Source: Pseudooceanicola endophyticus
GTDB taxonomy: Bacteria; Pseudomonadota; Alphaproteobacteria; Rhodobacterales; Rhodobacteraceae
Direction: 5' to 3'
Length of the DNA: 64,000 bases
NCBI RefSeq assembly: GCF_018760365.1
Contig: NZ_JAHIAB010000001.1
Span: 451,813-515,812 of the forward strand
The position numbers and the translations under genes are program-made. The notes below the pieces were generated by a model. The model was not told where the DNA came from. It saw nothing but the letters and a program-made list of their open reading frames with translations, and did not search any database. Positions within the stretch are counted from its first letter, which is position 1. The number at the start of each line of letters is the position of its first letter. Below, piece by piece: positions 35,172 through 46,964 of the stretch.

Positions 35172-36605
35172 ATGACCGGAAACGCTCCTGAAACCCCGTT
35201 CCGCCCCTTCGAGACGATGCTGGACGAGGGCCGTGCCCTCGCCCTGCTGCGCGAGGCCGTGGCCGGGGCCGACGACGGGGAACTCTTCCTTGAACGCCAG
35301 CGCGGCGAGGTGCTGCATTTCGACGACGGGCGGGTGCGCACCGCCTCCTACGACACCTCCGAGGGCTTCGGCCTGCGCGCCGTGAAGGGCGAGGTCGCGG
35401 GCTATGCCCATTCGACCGAGATCTCCGAATCCTCGCTGAAGCGCGCGGTGGGCACCGCGCGGCTGGCGGTGGGCGACGGCGGCGGCATCATGGCCCCCGC
35501 GCCGCGCGCCACCAACCGCCACCTCTATGCAGAGCTGGACCCGATCGCGGGCCATTCCTTCCCGGTGAAGGTCGAGACGCTGCGCGAGATCGACGCCTTC
35601 TGCCGCGATCTGGATCCCCGGGTGGTGCAAGTCAGCGCCACCATCGCCGCCTCCTGCCAGGAGATCGAGATCCTGCGCCCCGAGGGCGGCATCGTGCGCG
35701 ACGTGCGTCCGATGACGCGGGTCAACGTCTCGGTCATCGTCGAGGACAAGGGCCAGCGCCAGACCGGCACCGCCGGGGGGGGCGGGCGAATCGCCCTGGA
35801 CGGGCTGCTGGAGGCCGCCGACTGGCAGGCCAAGGCCCGCGAGGCGCTGCGCGTCGCGCTGGTGAACCTGGAGGCGATTCCCGCCCCCGCAGGCATCATG
35901 GACGTGGTGCTGGGCAACGGCTGGCCGGGCGTCATGCTGCACGAGGCCGTCGGCCATGGCCTTGAAGGCGACTTCAACCGCAAGGGCACCTCGGCGTTCT
36001 CCGGGCTGATCGGCCAGCAGGTCGCCGCGAAGGGCGTCACCGTGCTGGATGACGGCACGATCCCCGACCGGCGCGGCTCGATCACCATCGACGACGAGGG
36101 CACGCCCTCGCAGCGCAACGTGCTGATCGAGGACGGCATCCTGGTGGGCTACATGCAGGACCGCCAGAACGCGCGGCTGATGGGCGTGGCGCCCACCGGC
36201 AACGGGCGGCGCGAAAGCTATGCCCATGCGCCGATGCCGCGGATGACCAACACCTACATGCTGGGCGGCGATGCCTCCCCCGAGGATATCGTGGCCGAGA
36301 TGAAGGACGGCATCCACGCGGTCGGCTTCGGCGGCGGCCAGGTCGACATCACCAACGGCAAGTTCGTCTTCTCCTGCACCGAGGCCTATCTGGTGAAGAA
36401 CGGCAAGCGCGTTGCCCCGGTGAAGGGCGCCACCCTGATCGGCGACGGCCCGACGGCGATGAAGAAGATCCGCGCGCTTGGCAACGACATGGCGCTGGAT
36501 CCGGGCATGGGCAACTGCGGCAAGGCCGGCCAGTGGGTGCCGGTGGGCGTCGGCCAGCCCACGGTGCTGATCGGCGGGCTGACCGTCGGCGGTTCGGCCG
36601 CCTGA
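35172..36605 (+). CDS. tldD: Metalloprotease TldD
   Basis: 477-aa TldD, which with TldE/PmbA forms a heterodimeric zinc protease that degrades unfolded peptides and matures some ribosomal natural products. The HExxxH site is H257-E258...H262 (MLHEAVGHGLEGDF). The C-terminal part contains FVFSCTEAYLV, with the probable Cys ligand, and ends PTVLIGGLTVGGSA. The partner TldE gene is not in the window. Divergent from ctaC. Confidence 0.95.
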   Translation: MTGNAPETPFRPFETMLDEGRALALLREAVAGADDGELFLERQRGEVLHFDDGRVRTASYDTSEGFGLRAVKGEVAGYAHSTEISESSLKRAVGTARLAVGDGGGIMAPAPRATNRHLYAELDPIAGHSFPVKVETLREIDAFCRDLDPRVVQVSATIAASCQEIEILRPEGGIVRDVRPMTRVNVSVIVEDKGQRQTGTAGGGGRIALDGLLEAADWQAKAREALRVALVNLEAIPAPAGIMDVVLGNGWPGVMLHEAVGHGLEGDFNRKGTSAFSGLIGQQVAAKGVTVLDDGTIPDRRGSITIDDEGTPSQRNVLIEDGILVGYMQDRQNARLMGVAPTGNGRRESYAHAPMPRMTNTYMLGGDASPEDIVAEMKDGIHAVGFGGGQVDITNGKFVFSCTEAYLVKNGKRVAPVKGATLIGDGPTAMKKIRALGNDMALDPGMGNCGKAGQWVPVGVGQPTVLIGGLTVGGSAA

Positions 36606-36611
36606 CATCCT

Positions 36612-36656
36612 GGGCGGGCAGTCGCACAGCCCTGGCGCGACTGCCCGCCCATTTAT
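36612..36656 (+). terminator. Terminator after tldD
   Basis: GGGCGGGCAGTCGC (36612-36625) pairs perfectly over 14 bp with GCGACTGCCCGCCC (36637-36650), then ATTTATT. It starts 7 nt after the tldD stop. Confidence 0.85.
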
Positions 36657-36696
36657 TAAGATGTTATTAAGAATGATATTTACGGTTAATTAACCG
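36656..36696. promoter_or_regulatory. CtrA-like site and palindrome upstream of dprA
   Basis: TTAAGATGTTATTAA (36656-36670) is an exact TTAA-N7-TTAA. Fifteen bp on, CGGTTAATTAACCG (36683-36696) is a perfect 14-nt palindrome carrying TTAACC half-sites on both strands. Both lie 37-77 bp before the dprA ATG in a strikingly AT-rich patch. In Rhodobacter capsulatus, CtrA controls competence-type genes including dprA for gene-transfer-agent DNA uptake, so CtrA control here is a reasoned inference. Confidence 0.6.
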
Positions 36697-36732
36697 CCCC
36701 GACCTAGGGTCGATTCTGCAAGAGACGGAGTC

Positions 36733-37878
36733 ATGATGGTCGTGGGAACACATCCTTCCACTCACCCCCCACTCCCACCCACCACGGAAGATGCTCGGCT
36801 GGCATGCCTTCGGCTCTTGCGCTCCCGACGTGTCGGGACGGCGACCTTTTTCAGGTTAATCAGTGAACATGGTACTGCGGCAGAGGCCCTTGCGGCCCTG
36901 CCGCAGGTCGCCCGGGCCGCCGGCCTTGACAGTTACAGCCCCTGCCCCGCCGCCGTGGCGGAGAAGGAGATGCGCGATGGCCAGCGTCTGGGCGCGCGGC
37001 TTCTGGTACACGGGGCCCCCGATTATCCCAAATCGTTAATGGATCTCGACGATCCGCCGCCCCTGCTCTGGGCGCTTGGCGACCTTACGCTGCTAGGGCG
37101 CCCCGCCATCGGACTGGTGGGCGCGCGCAATGCCTCCTCCCTGGCGCTGCGCATGGCGCGCCGGCTGGCCGCCGACCTGGGCGCGGCCGGGCATGTCACC
37201 GTCTCGGGGCTGGCGCGCGGCATCGACGCCGCCGTCCACGAGGCCAGCCTGGAAACCGGCACGATCGCCGTCCAGGCGGGCGGAGTGGACACGGTTTATC
37301 CCCTTGAAAACGCGGATCTTGCCGCCGGGATCGCCGCGCGCGGCCTGCGCCTGTCGGAACAGCCCATCGGCCAGCCCCCCGCCGCCCGCCACTTCCCGTT
37401 GCGCAACCGCATCATCTCGGGGCTGGCCCGTGCCGTGGTGGTGGTGGAGGCGGCGGCGAAGTCGGGCTCTCTCATCACCGCGCGCAATGCCCTGGACCAG
37501 GGGCGGGAGGTGATGGCGGTGCCCGGCCACCCGTTCGATGCCCGCGCCTCGGGCTGCAACCTGTTGCTGCGCGACGGCGCCACGCTGGTGCGGGGCGCCT
37601 CCGACGTGCTTGAGGCGCTTGGCCAGCCCGCCCCCCCGGCCCCCGCCCAGTCCGCGCTGCCCCTGCCCGATCCGACCCCGCCGCGCCGCAGCCTGAATGA
37701 AACCGCCCTGCTGCACCGGCAGATCCTCGACCGGCTCGGCCCCTCCCCGATGGAGGAGGATCGCTTGATCCGCGACATCGAGGCCCCGGCCCAGGACGTC
37801 GGCCCCGCCCTGACCGAACTGGAGCTGGAAGGCCTGATTGAAAGGCAACCCGGGGGGCGGATCCTGCGCTTGCCATGA
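36733..37878 (+). CDS. dprA: DNA-processing protein DprA
   Basis: 381-aa DprA/Smf, which binds incoming single-stranded DNA and loads RecA during natural transformation or gene-transfer-agent recipient uptake. It has an N-terminal SAM-like region (21-90), a Rossmann-fold core with LVGARNAS (128-135), SGLARGIDAAVH (158-169) and PLRNRIISGLARAVVVVEA, and a C-terminal winged-helix (DML1-like) domain (about 325-378). The start is ATG 36733 or 36736, after GACGGAG. Together with the CtrA-like site this points to GTA/competence control. Confidence 0.95.
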   Translation: MMVVGTHPSTHPPLPPTTEDARLACLRLLRSRRVGTATFFRLISEHGTAAEALAALPQVARAAGLDSYSPCPAAVAEKEMRDGQRLGARLLVHGAPDYPKSLMDLDDPPPLLWALGDLTLLGRPAIGLVGARNASSLALRMARRLAADLGAAGHVTVSGLARGIDAAVHEASLETGTIAVQAGGVDTVYPLENADLAAGIAARGLRLSEQPIGQPPAARHFPLRNRIISGLARAVVVVEAAAKSGSLITARNALDQGREVMAVPGHPFDARASGCNLLLRDGATLVRGASDVLEALGQPAPPAPAQSALPLPDPTPPRRSLNETALLHRQILDRLGPSPMEEDRLIRDIEAPAQDVGPALTELELEGLIERQPGGRILRLP

Positions 37879-38015
37879 TTTTCCTGCCCGTAGGGCAGTT
37901 GCCGCATTGCGGCGCGCCCGATCCTGCCCTCCATTGACAACTGGGCCAGAGTGCCCACATCTTCCGCCGCCAAGGCACGACCTCAGAGTCGGGCCCAGTC
38001 GCGAAAGGAATCCTT

Positions 38016-40640
<2,625 letters not shown>

Positions 40641-40666
40641 TCGGATTCCGCAGACTGGATTTCAGG

Positions 40667-40691
40667 CGGCGCCCTCCGGGGCGCCGTTTTG
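40667..40691 (+). terminator. Terminator after topA
   Basis: CGGCGCCC (40667-40674) pairs with GGGCGCCG (40679-40686), followed by TTTT, 27 nt after the topA stop. Confidence 0.8.
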
Positions 40692-40784
40692 CATTGCGGC
40701 AAGGGCGCCGCGACGCAGCGGGAAATTGACTCTCATCCTTCCCCGGGGTCATCTGTCCCCCGAGATACCACGAGGAGGGATTTC

Positions 40785-41489
40785 ATGAAGAAGGTTTACG
40801 CCTCGGCCGCCGAGGCGCTGGACGGGCTGCTTTTCGACGGCATGCTGATTGCAGCCGGGGGCTTCGGGCTGTGCGGCATTCCCGAGCTGCTGATCGAAGC
40901 CATCAAGGAAGCAGGGACGAAGGATCTGACGTTCGCGTCCAACAACGCGGGGGTGGACGACTTCGGCATCGGCAAGCTGCTGACCACGCGCCAGGTGAAG
41001 AAGATGATCTCGTCCTATGTCGGCGAGAACAAGGAATTCATGCGCCAGTACCTTGGCGGCGAGCTGGAGCTTGAGTTCAACCCCCAGGGCACGCTGGCCG
41101 AACGGATGCGCGCCGGCGGCTGCGGCATCCCGGGGTTCTACACCAAGACCGGTGTGGGCACCGTCATCGCGGATGGCAAGGAACACAAGGACTTCGACGG
41201 AGAGACCTACATCATGGAGAAGGGCATTTTCGCCGACCTCTCCATCGTGAAGGCGTGGAAGGCCGATACCACCGGCAACGCGATCTTCCGCAAGACCGCG
41301 CGCAACTTCAACCCGCCCGCCGCCATGTGCGGCAAGGTCTGCGTCATGGAAGTGGAAGAGATCGTCGAGCCCGGCGAACTGGATCCCGATCACATCCACC
41401 TGCCCGGCATCTACGTGCACCGCATCATCAAGGGCGACCACGAGAAGCGGATCGAGCAGCGCACCACCCGTCAGAAGGAGGACGTCTGA
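40785..41489 (+). CDS. scoA: 3-oxoacid CoA-transferase subunit A
   Basis: 234-aa alpha subunit of a succinyl-CoA:3-oxoacid CoA-transferase. It transfers CoA from succinyl-CoA to acetoacetate (ketone-body and PHB-derived carbon use) or a related acid. The motifs [16 protein letters not shown] (about 24-39), [12 protein letters not shown] and [15 protein letters not shown] are typical of CoA-transferase family I alpha chains. GAGGAGG (40772-40778) fixes the start. It overlaps scoB by one base. Confidence 0.92.
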   Translation: MKKVYASAAEALDGLLFDGMLIAAGGFGLCGIPELLIEAIKEAGTKDLTFASNNAGVDDFGIGKLLTTRQVKKMISSYVGENKEFMRQYLGGELELEFNPQGTLAERMRAGGCGIPGFYTKTGVGTVIADGKEHKDFDGETYIMEKGIFADLSIVKAWKADTTGNAIFRKTARNFNPPAAMCGKVCVMEVEEIVEPGELDPDHIHLPGIYVHRIIKGDHEKRIEQRTTRQKEDV

Positions 41490-42112
41490 TGCCCTGGGAT
41501 CGCAATCAGATGGCCGCCCGCGCCGCGGCCGAGCTTGAAGACGGCATGTATGTGAACCTCGGCATCGGGATCCCGACGCTGGTGGCCAACTACGTCGGCG
41601 ACAAGGACATCACGCTCCAGTCCGAGAACGGCATGCTGGGCATGGGCCCCTTCCCCTATGAGGGCGAAGAGGATCCCGACCTGATCAACGCCGGCAAGCA
41701 GACCATCACCGAACTGCCCAAGACCGCCTATTTCGACAGTGCGACCTCCTTCGGGATGATCCGTGGCGGCAAGATCGCGGCAGCGGTCCTGGGCGCCATG
41801 GAAGTGGCCGAGAACGGCGATCTGGCGAACTGGATGATCCCGGGCAAGCTGGTCAAGGGCATGGGCGGCGCCATGGACCTGGTGGCGGGCGTGGGCCGCG
41901 TCATCGTGGTCATGGACCACACCAACAAGCACGGCGAATCGAAGGTCCTGAAGGAATGCACCCTGCCGCTGACCGGCAAGGGCGTGGTCGATCTGATCAT
42001 CACTAACCTTGGCGTGCTGAAGGTGGCCGAGGGCGGTCTTGAGATCGTCGAACTGGCCCCCGAGGTCAGCGAGGCCGAGATGCGCGCCGCGACCGAGGCG
42101 ACCATCGTCTGA
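41489..42112 (+). CDS. scoB: 3-oxoacid CoA-transferase subunit B
   Basis: 207-aa beta subunit. The catalytic glutamate lies in the [10 protein letters not shown] motif (about residues 46-55), where a covalent CoA-thioester forms. [22 protein letters not shown] and the [11 protein letters not shown] region agree with the family. The ATG at 41489 overlaps the scoA stop (TGATG), ensuring equal subunit synthesis. Confidence 0.93.
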   Translation: MPWDRNQMAARAAAELEDGMYVNLGIGIPTLVANYVGDKDITLQSENGMLGMGPFPYEGEEDPDLINAGKQTITELPKTAYFDSATSFGMIRGGKIAAAVLGAMEVAENGDLANWMIPGKLVKGMGGAMDLVAGVGRVIVVMDHTNKHGESKVLKECTLPLTGKGVVDLIITNLGVLKVAEGGLEIVELAPEVSEAEMRAATEATIV

Positions 42113-42138
42113 TCCCGGCCCCCGAAGGCCCGAAACCG

Positions 42139-42168
42139 AAAGGCCCCGCAGGACGGCGGGGCCTTTTC
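42139..42168. terminator. Bidirectional terminator between scoB and MFS gene
   Basis: GGCCCCGC (42142-42149) and GCGGGGCC (42156-42163) form a perfect stem extended by AAA/TTT pairs and followed by TTTT on the plus strand; the minus strand likewise gives a T-run (from GAAA). It serves both convergent genes. Confidence 0.8.
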
Positions 42169-42181
42169 CGTTTGCCCGGCG

Positions 42182-43738
42182 CTATTCCGCGGGCGCGCGC
42201 AGCTTGCCCGGCGTGCCGTCCAGCGAGGTCTCGATCAGGCGCAGCGACACCAGGCAGGCCAGCCCCGTGCCGCAGGCGCCCGCCAGGAACAGCGGATGCA
42301 GCGCCGCCGAGAACCCCTCCAGCACGCGCAGTTGCAAGGCGGGCTCAAGCCGGGCCACCACGTCGGTCGTCAGCTCCCGGATATTGGCAAGGTCGGGCAG
42401 CAGCGGCGCCACGTGGCGCGCCATGCCGAGGTTGAAGATCGCCCCGAAGATCGAGGTCCCGATGGAGCCGCCGATCAGGCGGAACATGTTGGCCGAGGCG
42501 GTGCCCACCCCCAGATGTTCGCGCGGGATCGAGGTCTGGATCGACACGACGCCGACGCTCAGGTTCGGGCCGATGCCAAGGCCCACAAGGAAAAGGTTGC
42601 CGGCGACACGCCAGAGCGGCGTGTCCGGGCCGATGGTGGTCAGCGCCAGCAGCGCCAGGGTCAGCAGCCCCGTCGCCAGCGGCGGCAGCAGCCGGTAGCG
42701 CCCGGTCGCCGTCATGAAGCGCCCGGCGCTGAACGAGCCGCCGATCAGCCCCGCCATCATCGCGATCAGGTAGATGCCGCTCTCGGCGGGTGCCACGCCC
42801 TTCACCACCTGAAGATACATCGGCATGAAGGAGATGGTGCCGAACATCGCCATGCCGACCAGCAGGTTGACCCCGTTGGCGACCTGGAAGTTGCGCACCC
42901 GGAACAGCGGCAGCGGCAGCACCGGCTCGGCGGCGCGGGCCTCGGTGCGGATGAAGCCTGCCAGCGCCACCAGGATCACCGCGACCAGCGCCAGCACCGG
43001 CGGCGCGGCCCAGGGCAGCACCGTGCCCGCCAGGTTCGCCACCAGCACCAGCGCGCTGATCAGCAGCATCAGCAGCGTCGCCCCAAGGTAGTCCATCCGG
43101 TGCGGCACCGGGTTCTCGGGGCGTTTCAGGCTGCGCGTCAGCACCACGAAGGCGGCCAGGCCGAAGGGCATGTTGACGAAGAAGATCCAGTGCCAGCCGG
43201 CGGTCTGCACCAGCAGCCCGCCCACCAGCGGCCCCACCACGGTCGAGATCCCGAAAACCCCCGAGAGCGCGCCCTGCGCCTTCGCCCGTTCGCGCGGGGG
43301 CAGCACGTCGGCCACCACCGCCATCGACACCACGATCAGCGCGCCGCCCCCGAAGCCCTGCACGATCCGTCCCAGGATCAGCACCGGCATCGACCAGGCC
43401 ACCCCGGCGATGCAGCCGCCCAGCAGGAAGATCCCGATGCCGAATTGCAGCACGATCTTGCGCCCGTACATGTCCCCCAGCTTGCCCGCGATCGGCGCCG
43501 AGATGGTCGAGGCCACCAGATAGGCCGTCACAACCCAGGTGATGTAGGACAGCCCGCCCAGATCGCTGACGATCTGCGGCAGCGCGGTCGAGACGATGGA
43601 TTGCCCGGTCGAGGCCAGGAACAGCGTCAGGCAGACGGTGATCAGGATCACCCGCACCAGGGCCGGATCCGGCATCCGGGCAGCCGCAGCCTCTCCGGGG
43701 GGCGTGCCGGCGGCGGCCCCGGGGTCATGTTCGCGCAT
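42182..43738 (-). CDS. DHA2-family MFS drug:H+ antiporter (EmrB/QacA type)
   Basis: 518-aa major facilitator with about 14 hydrophobic helices. Signatures are the loop GKLGDMYGRKIVLQF (motif A, after TM2), GRIVQGFGGGALI (motif B) and VVGPLVGGLL (antiporter motif C), with a second set in the C-half. It likely exports drugs or other hydrophobic compounds. ATG 43738 is preferred (GAGGAAG upstream); the frame runs to 43861 but would cross the promoter. Divergent from the marR-type gene, which probably represses it. Confidence 0.9.
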   Translation of the reverse strand: MREHDPGAAAGTPPGEAAAARMPDPALVRVILITVCLTLFLASTGQSIVSTALPQIVSDLGGLSYITWVVTAYLVASTISAPIAGKLGDMYGRKIVLQFGIGIFLLGGCIAGVAWSMPVLILGRIVQGFGGGALIVVSMAVVADVLPPRERAKAQGALSGVFGISTVVGPLVGGLLVQTAGWHWIFFVNMPFGLAAFVVLTRSLKRPENPVPHRMDYLGATLLMLLISALVLVANLAGTVLPWAAPPVLALVAVILVALAGFIRTEARAAEPVLPLPLFRVRNFQVANGVNLLVGMAMFGTISFMPMYLQVVKGVAPAESGIYLIAMMAGLIGGSFSAGRFMTATGRYRLLPPLATGLLTLALLALTTIGPDTPLWRVAGNLFLVGLGIGPNLSVGVVSIQTSIPREHLGVGTASANMFRLIGGSIGTSIFGAIFNLGMARHVAPLLPDLANIRELTTDVVARLEPALQLRVLEGFSAALHPLFLAGACGTGLACLVSLRLIETSLDGTPGKLRAPAE

Positions 43739-43822
43739 GTGGTTCTGCTTCCTCTCGGTCCATTCCGCGACGGAACCGCGGCAAGGCTTGCCAAGCCGCC
43801 TCCCGATGGCTTGACTGGGCCA

Positions 43823-43875
43823 AATATGTGCAATCAAAAAAAGCATGTCAACGACATGCATATGCCGGTGGCATA
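43823..43875 (-). promoter_or_regulatory. MFS promoter with embedded MarR-type operator
   Basis: On the minus strand, TTGACA (43851-43846) and CATATT (43828-43823) are spaced by 17 bp, a good sigma70 promoter. The -35 box lies within GCATGTC-AAC-GACATGC (43843-43859), a perfect 7-bp dyad. Next to it is a second dyad of the same geometry, TATGCC-GGT-GGCATA (43861-43875); the centres are 17 bp apart. A dimeric MarR protein on these would block the exporter promoter. Confidence 0.6.
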
Positions 43876-43893
43876 GAAAAGGGTGGAACAGGC

Positions 43894-44490
43894 ATGGCGA
43901 AGAAGGACGAGCAGATGACGGCCTTCCTGTCCGAAGCGGGCATTCCCGATCAGGTCACCCGTCAGGCGCTGGCGGTGGATGCGGTCCTTCAGGGCTGGCG
44001 GCGGCGCTTTTCCAAGCGCGAGCTGGGCCGCATGGCCCTGCAGGAGCTGGGGCTGGATCTGGATCTGCCCAAGCTCGACGTGCTGATCGCCGCCTGGGCC
44101 CCGGCCAACGAATTCGGCGATCCCCAGGAAGAGACCATGGTCTCGACCATCGCCGCGCGGCTCAACATCGACCCCTCCCGCGCCTCCCGCCTGGTGAGCG
44201 AGCTGATCACCCAGGGCCTGGTGCAGCGCGGCGTCTCGCAGCAGGATGCCCGGCGCACCATCGTCGAGGTGACGCCCCAGGGCGCCGCCGTGGTGGAGGC
44301 CGTGCGCACCATCAAGTTCCTGATCCTGGGCGATTTCCTGAAAGGCTGGCCCGCCGAGGAAGTGGAAACCTTCCTGCCGCTGCTGGAACGTTTCTCGACC
44401 TGGTCGGAAGAGGCCTACGACAAGGGCACGACCTCCTACGCGCCCACCATCAAGGCGCTGCGCGAAAAGCTGGACGTGCCGGCGCAATAG
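43894..44490 (+). CDS. MarR-family transcriptional regulator
   Basis: 198-aa winged-helix repressor. The recognition region is at about 85-130: MVSTIAARLNIDPSRASRLV, then the wing QQDARRTIVEVTPQG. It is longer than a typical 140-150 aa MarR, with N- and C-terminal helical extensions for dimerisation. The start at 43894 follows GGTGGA; the earlier ATG (43828) would place the operator inside the gene. Divergent from the exporter, which is the likely target. Confidence 0.9.
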   Translation: MAKKDEQMTAFLSEAGIPDQVTRQALAVDAVLQGWRRRFSKRELGRMALQELGLDLDLPKLDVLIAAWAPANEFGDPQEETMVSTIAARLNIDPSRASRLVSELITQGLVQRGVSQQDARRTIVEVTPQGAAVVEAVRTIKFLILGDFLKGWPAEEVETFLPLLERFSTWSEEAYDKGTTSYAPTIKALREKLDVPAQ

Positions 44491-44527
44491 GCTCGAAACC
44501 GGGGCGCCGGGCGCCTATCTCTGGGCC

Positions 44528-46924
44528 ATGAGCCCCCTTCCCGCCCCCTTCGCTGACTGGTTCGCCGCCCGTGGCTGGCAGGTCCATCCCCACCAGGCCC
44601 AGATGCTGGCGCGCCGGGACGAAAAGGCCCTGCTGCTGATCGCGCCCACGGGGGGCGGCAAGACGCTGGCGGGGTTCCTGCCCTCTCTGGTGGAACTGGC
44701 CGATGGCCACGAAGGGCTGCACACGCTCTATGTCTCCCCCCTGAAGGCGCTGGCCGCCGACATCCGCCGCAACCTGCGCACCCCGGTCGAGGAGATGGGC
44801 CTGCCGATCCGGGTCGAGGACCGCACCGGCGATACCTCCTACACCCAGAAGCGCCGCCAGCGCGCCGACCCGCCGCAGATCCTGCTGACCACCCCCGAAA
44901 GCCTCGCACTGCTGACCAGCTACGAGGACGCGCCGCGCATCTTCGCCGGGCTGAAACGCGTCGTGGTGGACGAGATCCACGCCCTGGCCGAAAGCAAGCG
45001 GGGCGACCAGCTGATGCTGGCGCTGGCCCGGCTGGAAACGCTTTGCCCGGGGCTGCGCCGCGTCGGCCTGTCCGCCACGGTCGAGGACCCGCCGGCGCTG
45101 GCCCGCTTCCTGGCGCCCCATCCCGATCCCTGCACCGTCCTTCAGGCCGATCCCGGCCCGCCCCCCGACATCGCCATGCTGCGCACCAAGGCCCCGCCAC
45201 CCTGGTCCGGCGGCGGCGGCACCTATGCCATGGCCGAGGTGCTGGACCAGATCCGCCGGCACCGCATTACGCTGATCTTCCACAACACCCGCGCCCAGGC
45301 CGAGATCTTCTTTCACGCCCTCTGGATGGCGAACGAGGACGACCTGCCGATCGGCATCCACCACGGCTCTCTCGACCGGGCGCAGCGCGAACGGGTCGAA
45401 CAGGCCATGGTCGAGGGGCGCCTGCGCGCCGTGGTCTGCACCGGCAGCCTCGATCTGGGGATCGACTGGGGCGACGTGGACCTGGTGATCCAGGTGGGCG
45501 CGCCGAAGAACGTCAAGCGCCTGGTGCAGCGGATCGGGCGCGCCAACCACCGCTACAACGCGCCCTCCAAGGCGCTGCTGGTGCCCGCCAACCGTTTCGA
45601 GGTGGTGGAATGCGAGGCCGCGCTGGAGGCCGTCCGCGATCACGACCTGGACGGAGAGCCCCGCGGCCCCGGCCCCCGCGACGTGCTGTGCCAGCAGATC
45701 CTGATCGCCGCCTGTGCCGGCCCCTTCCACGCCGATACCCTGTTCACCGAGGTCCGCCGCGCCGGTCCCTACGCGGCACTGACCCGCGACGCCTTCGACG
45801 CCTGTCTCGATTTCGCCGCCACAGGGGGCTACGCGCTGCGCGCCTACGACCAGTGGCAGCGGCTGAAACAGGCGCCCGACGGGCGCTGGCAGCTGCGCGA
45901 TCCCCGCGCCAGCCAGCTGATCCGGATGAACATCGGCACGATCCAGGACAGCGACATGCTGAAGGTGCGGATGCGCGGCGCCGGCAAGCCCCTGGGCGAG
46001 GTCGAGGAAAGCTTTGCCGCCTCGCTCACCCCCGGCGACACCTTCCTGATGGGCGGGCGCATCGTGCGCTACGAGGGCCTGCGCGAAATGACGGTCGAGG
46101 TCTCGCGCGATCCCGGCCGCAAGCCCAAGGTCGCGGTCTTCTCGGGCACCAAATTCGCCACCTCGACCCAGCTTTCGGCCCGCATCCTGCGCATGTTCCG
46201 GCAAGCCGACTGGCCCGAGCTGCCCGATCACACCGCGCAATGGCTGGCCCTGCAACGGCAGGTCTCGCGCCTGCCGGAACCCGGGCGCCTGCTGGTTGAA
46301 AGCTTTCCCCATGACGGCCGCGAACACCTCTGCGTCTACGGCTTTGCCGGGCGCAACGCCATGCAGACGCTGGGCCTGCTGCTGACCAAGCGGATGGAGG
46401 AAACCGGCCTTGCACCGCTGGGCTTCGTCGCCACCGATTACGCCACGCTGGTCTGGGGGCTGGACCGGGTGCCCGATCCCGCGCCCCTCTTCGCCCCCGA
46501 GGCCCTGCGCGAGGGGCTGGAGGGCTGGCTGGCCGGCAATGCGGTGATGAAGCGCACCTTCCGCGCCTCGGCCACCATCGCCGGGCTGATCCTGCGCAAC
46601 ACGCCGCAGGCCCGCAAGACCGGGCGGCAGGCGACCTTTTCCTCGGATATCCTCTACGACACGCTGCTGCGCTACGACCCCGGCCACCTGCTGCTGGACA
46701 TCACGCGCGAGGAAGCCATGCGCGGCCTGATCGATTTCGCCCGGCTGGAAGAGATGACGGCCCGCATCGCCGGGCGCATCGACCACCTGCGGCTCTCCCG
46801 CGTGTCCCCCCTTGCCGCCCCGCTGTTCCTTGAGGTCGGCAAGGTGCCCGTCGACGGCGCCGCCCGCGCCCGGCTGGAGGCCGAGGAAGCCACCCGCCTG
46901 ATGCAGGCCGCTGGCCTTGCCTGA
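44528..46924 (+). CDS. Ligase-associated DEXH-box helicase (Lhr-type)
   Basis: 798-aa superfamily 2 helicase of the Lhr-like group found with a cisplatin-response DNA ligase. Walker A APTGGGKT is at 39-46, DEIH at 148-151 and SATVED as motif III. Motifs V/VI are in CTGSLDLGIDWGDVDLVIQV and RIGRANHR, followed by the Lhr winged-helix and C-terminal domains. It is proposed to act in DNA damage repair with PdeM, an MBL-fold exonuclease and an ATP-dependent ligase. Only PdeM is adjacent here, 40 bp downstream. Confidence 0.92.
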   Translation: MSPLPAPFADWFAARGWQVHPHQAQMLARRDEKALLLIAPTGGGKTLAGFLPSLVELADGHEGLHTLYVSPLKALAADIRRNLRTPVEEMGLPIRVEDRTGDTSYTQKRRQRADPPQILLTTPESLALLTSYEDAPRIFAGLKRVVVDEIHALAESKRGDQLMLALARLETLCPGLRRVGLSATVEDPPALARFLAPHPDPCTVLQADPGPPPDIAMLRTKAPPPWSGGGGTYAMAEVLDQIRRHRITLIFHNTRAQAEIFFHALWMANEDDLPIGIHHGSLDRAQRERVEQAMVEGRLRAVVCTGSLDLGIDWGDVDLVIQVGAPKNVKRLVQRIGRANHRYNAPSKALLVPANRFEVVECEAALEAVRDHDLDGEPRGPGPRDVLCQQILIAACAGPFHADTLFTEVRRAGPYAALTRDAFDACLDFAATGGYALRAYDQWQRLKQAPDGRWQLRDPRASQLIRMNIGTIQDSDMLKVRMRGAGKPLGEVEESFAASLTPGDTFLMGGRIVRYEGLREMTVEVSRDPGRKPKVAVFSGTKFATSTQLSARILRMFRQADWPELPDHTAQWLALQRQVSRLPEPGRLLVESFPHDGREHLCVYGFAGRNAMQTLGLLLTKRMEETGLAPLGFVATDYATLVWGLDRVPDPAPLFAPEALREGLEGWLAGNAVMKRTFRASATIAGLILRNTPQARKTGRQATFSSDILYDTLLRYDPGHLLLDITREEAMRGLIDFARLEEMTARIAGRIDHLRLSRVSPLAAPLFLEVGKVPVDGAARARLEAEEATRLMQAAGLA

Positions 46925-46964
46925 GCGCTTGCAAATCCGCCACCCCTGCGCGACCACGGGCGCC

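Noticed and set aside
37884-37898. CTGCCC-GTA-GGGCAG hairpin after dprA as terminator
   Set aside because: Only 6 bp and no T-tract; topA is probably expressed from the following gap but no termination signal is convincing.
40748-40780. Possible seventh repeat copy before scoA (TCATCTGTCCCCCGAGATACC)
   Set aside because: It only resembles the tail module, lacks both hairpins and overlaps the scoA ribosome binding site.
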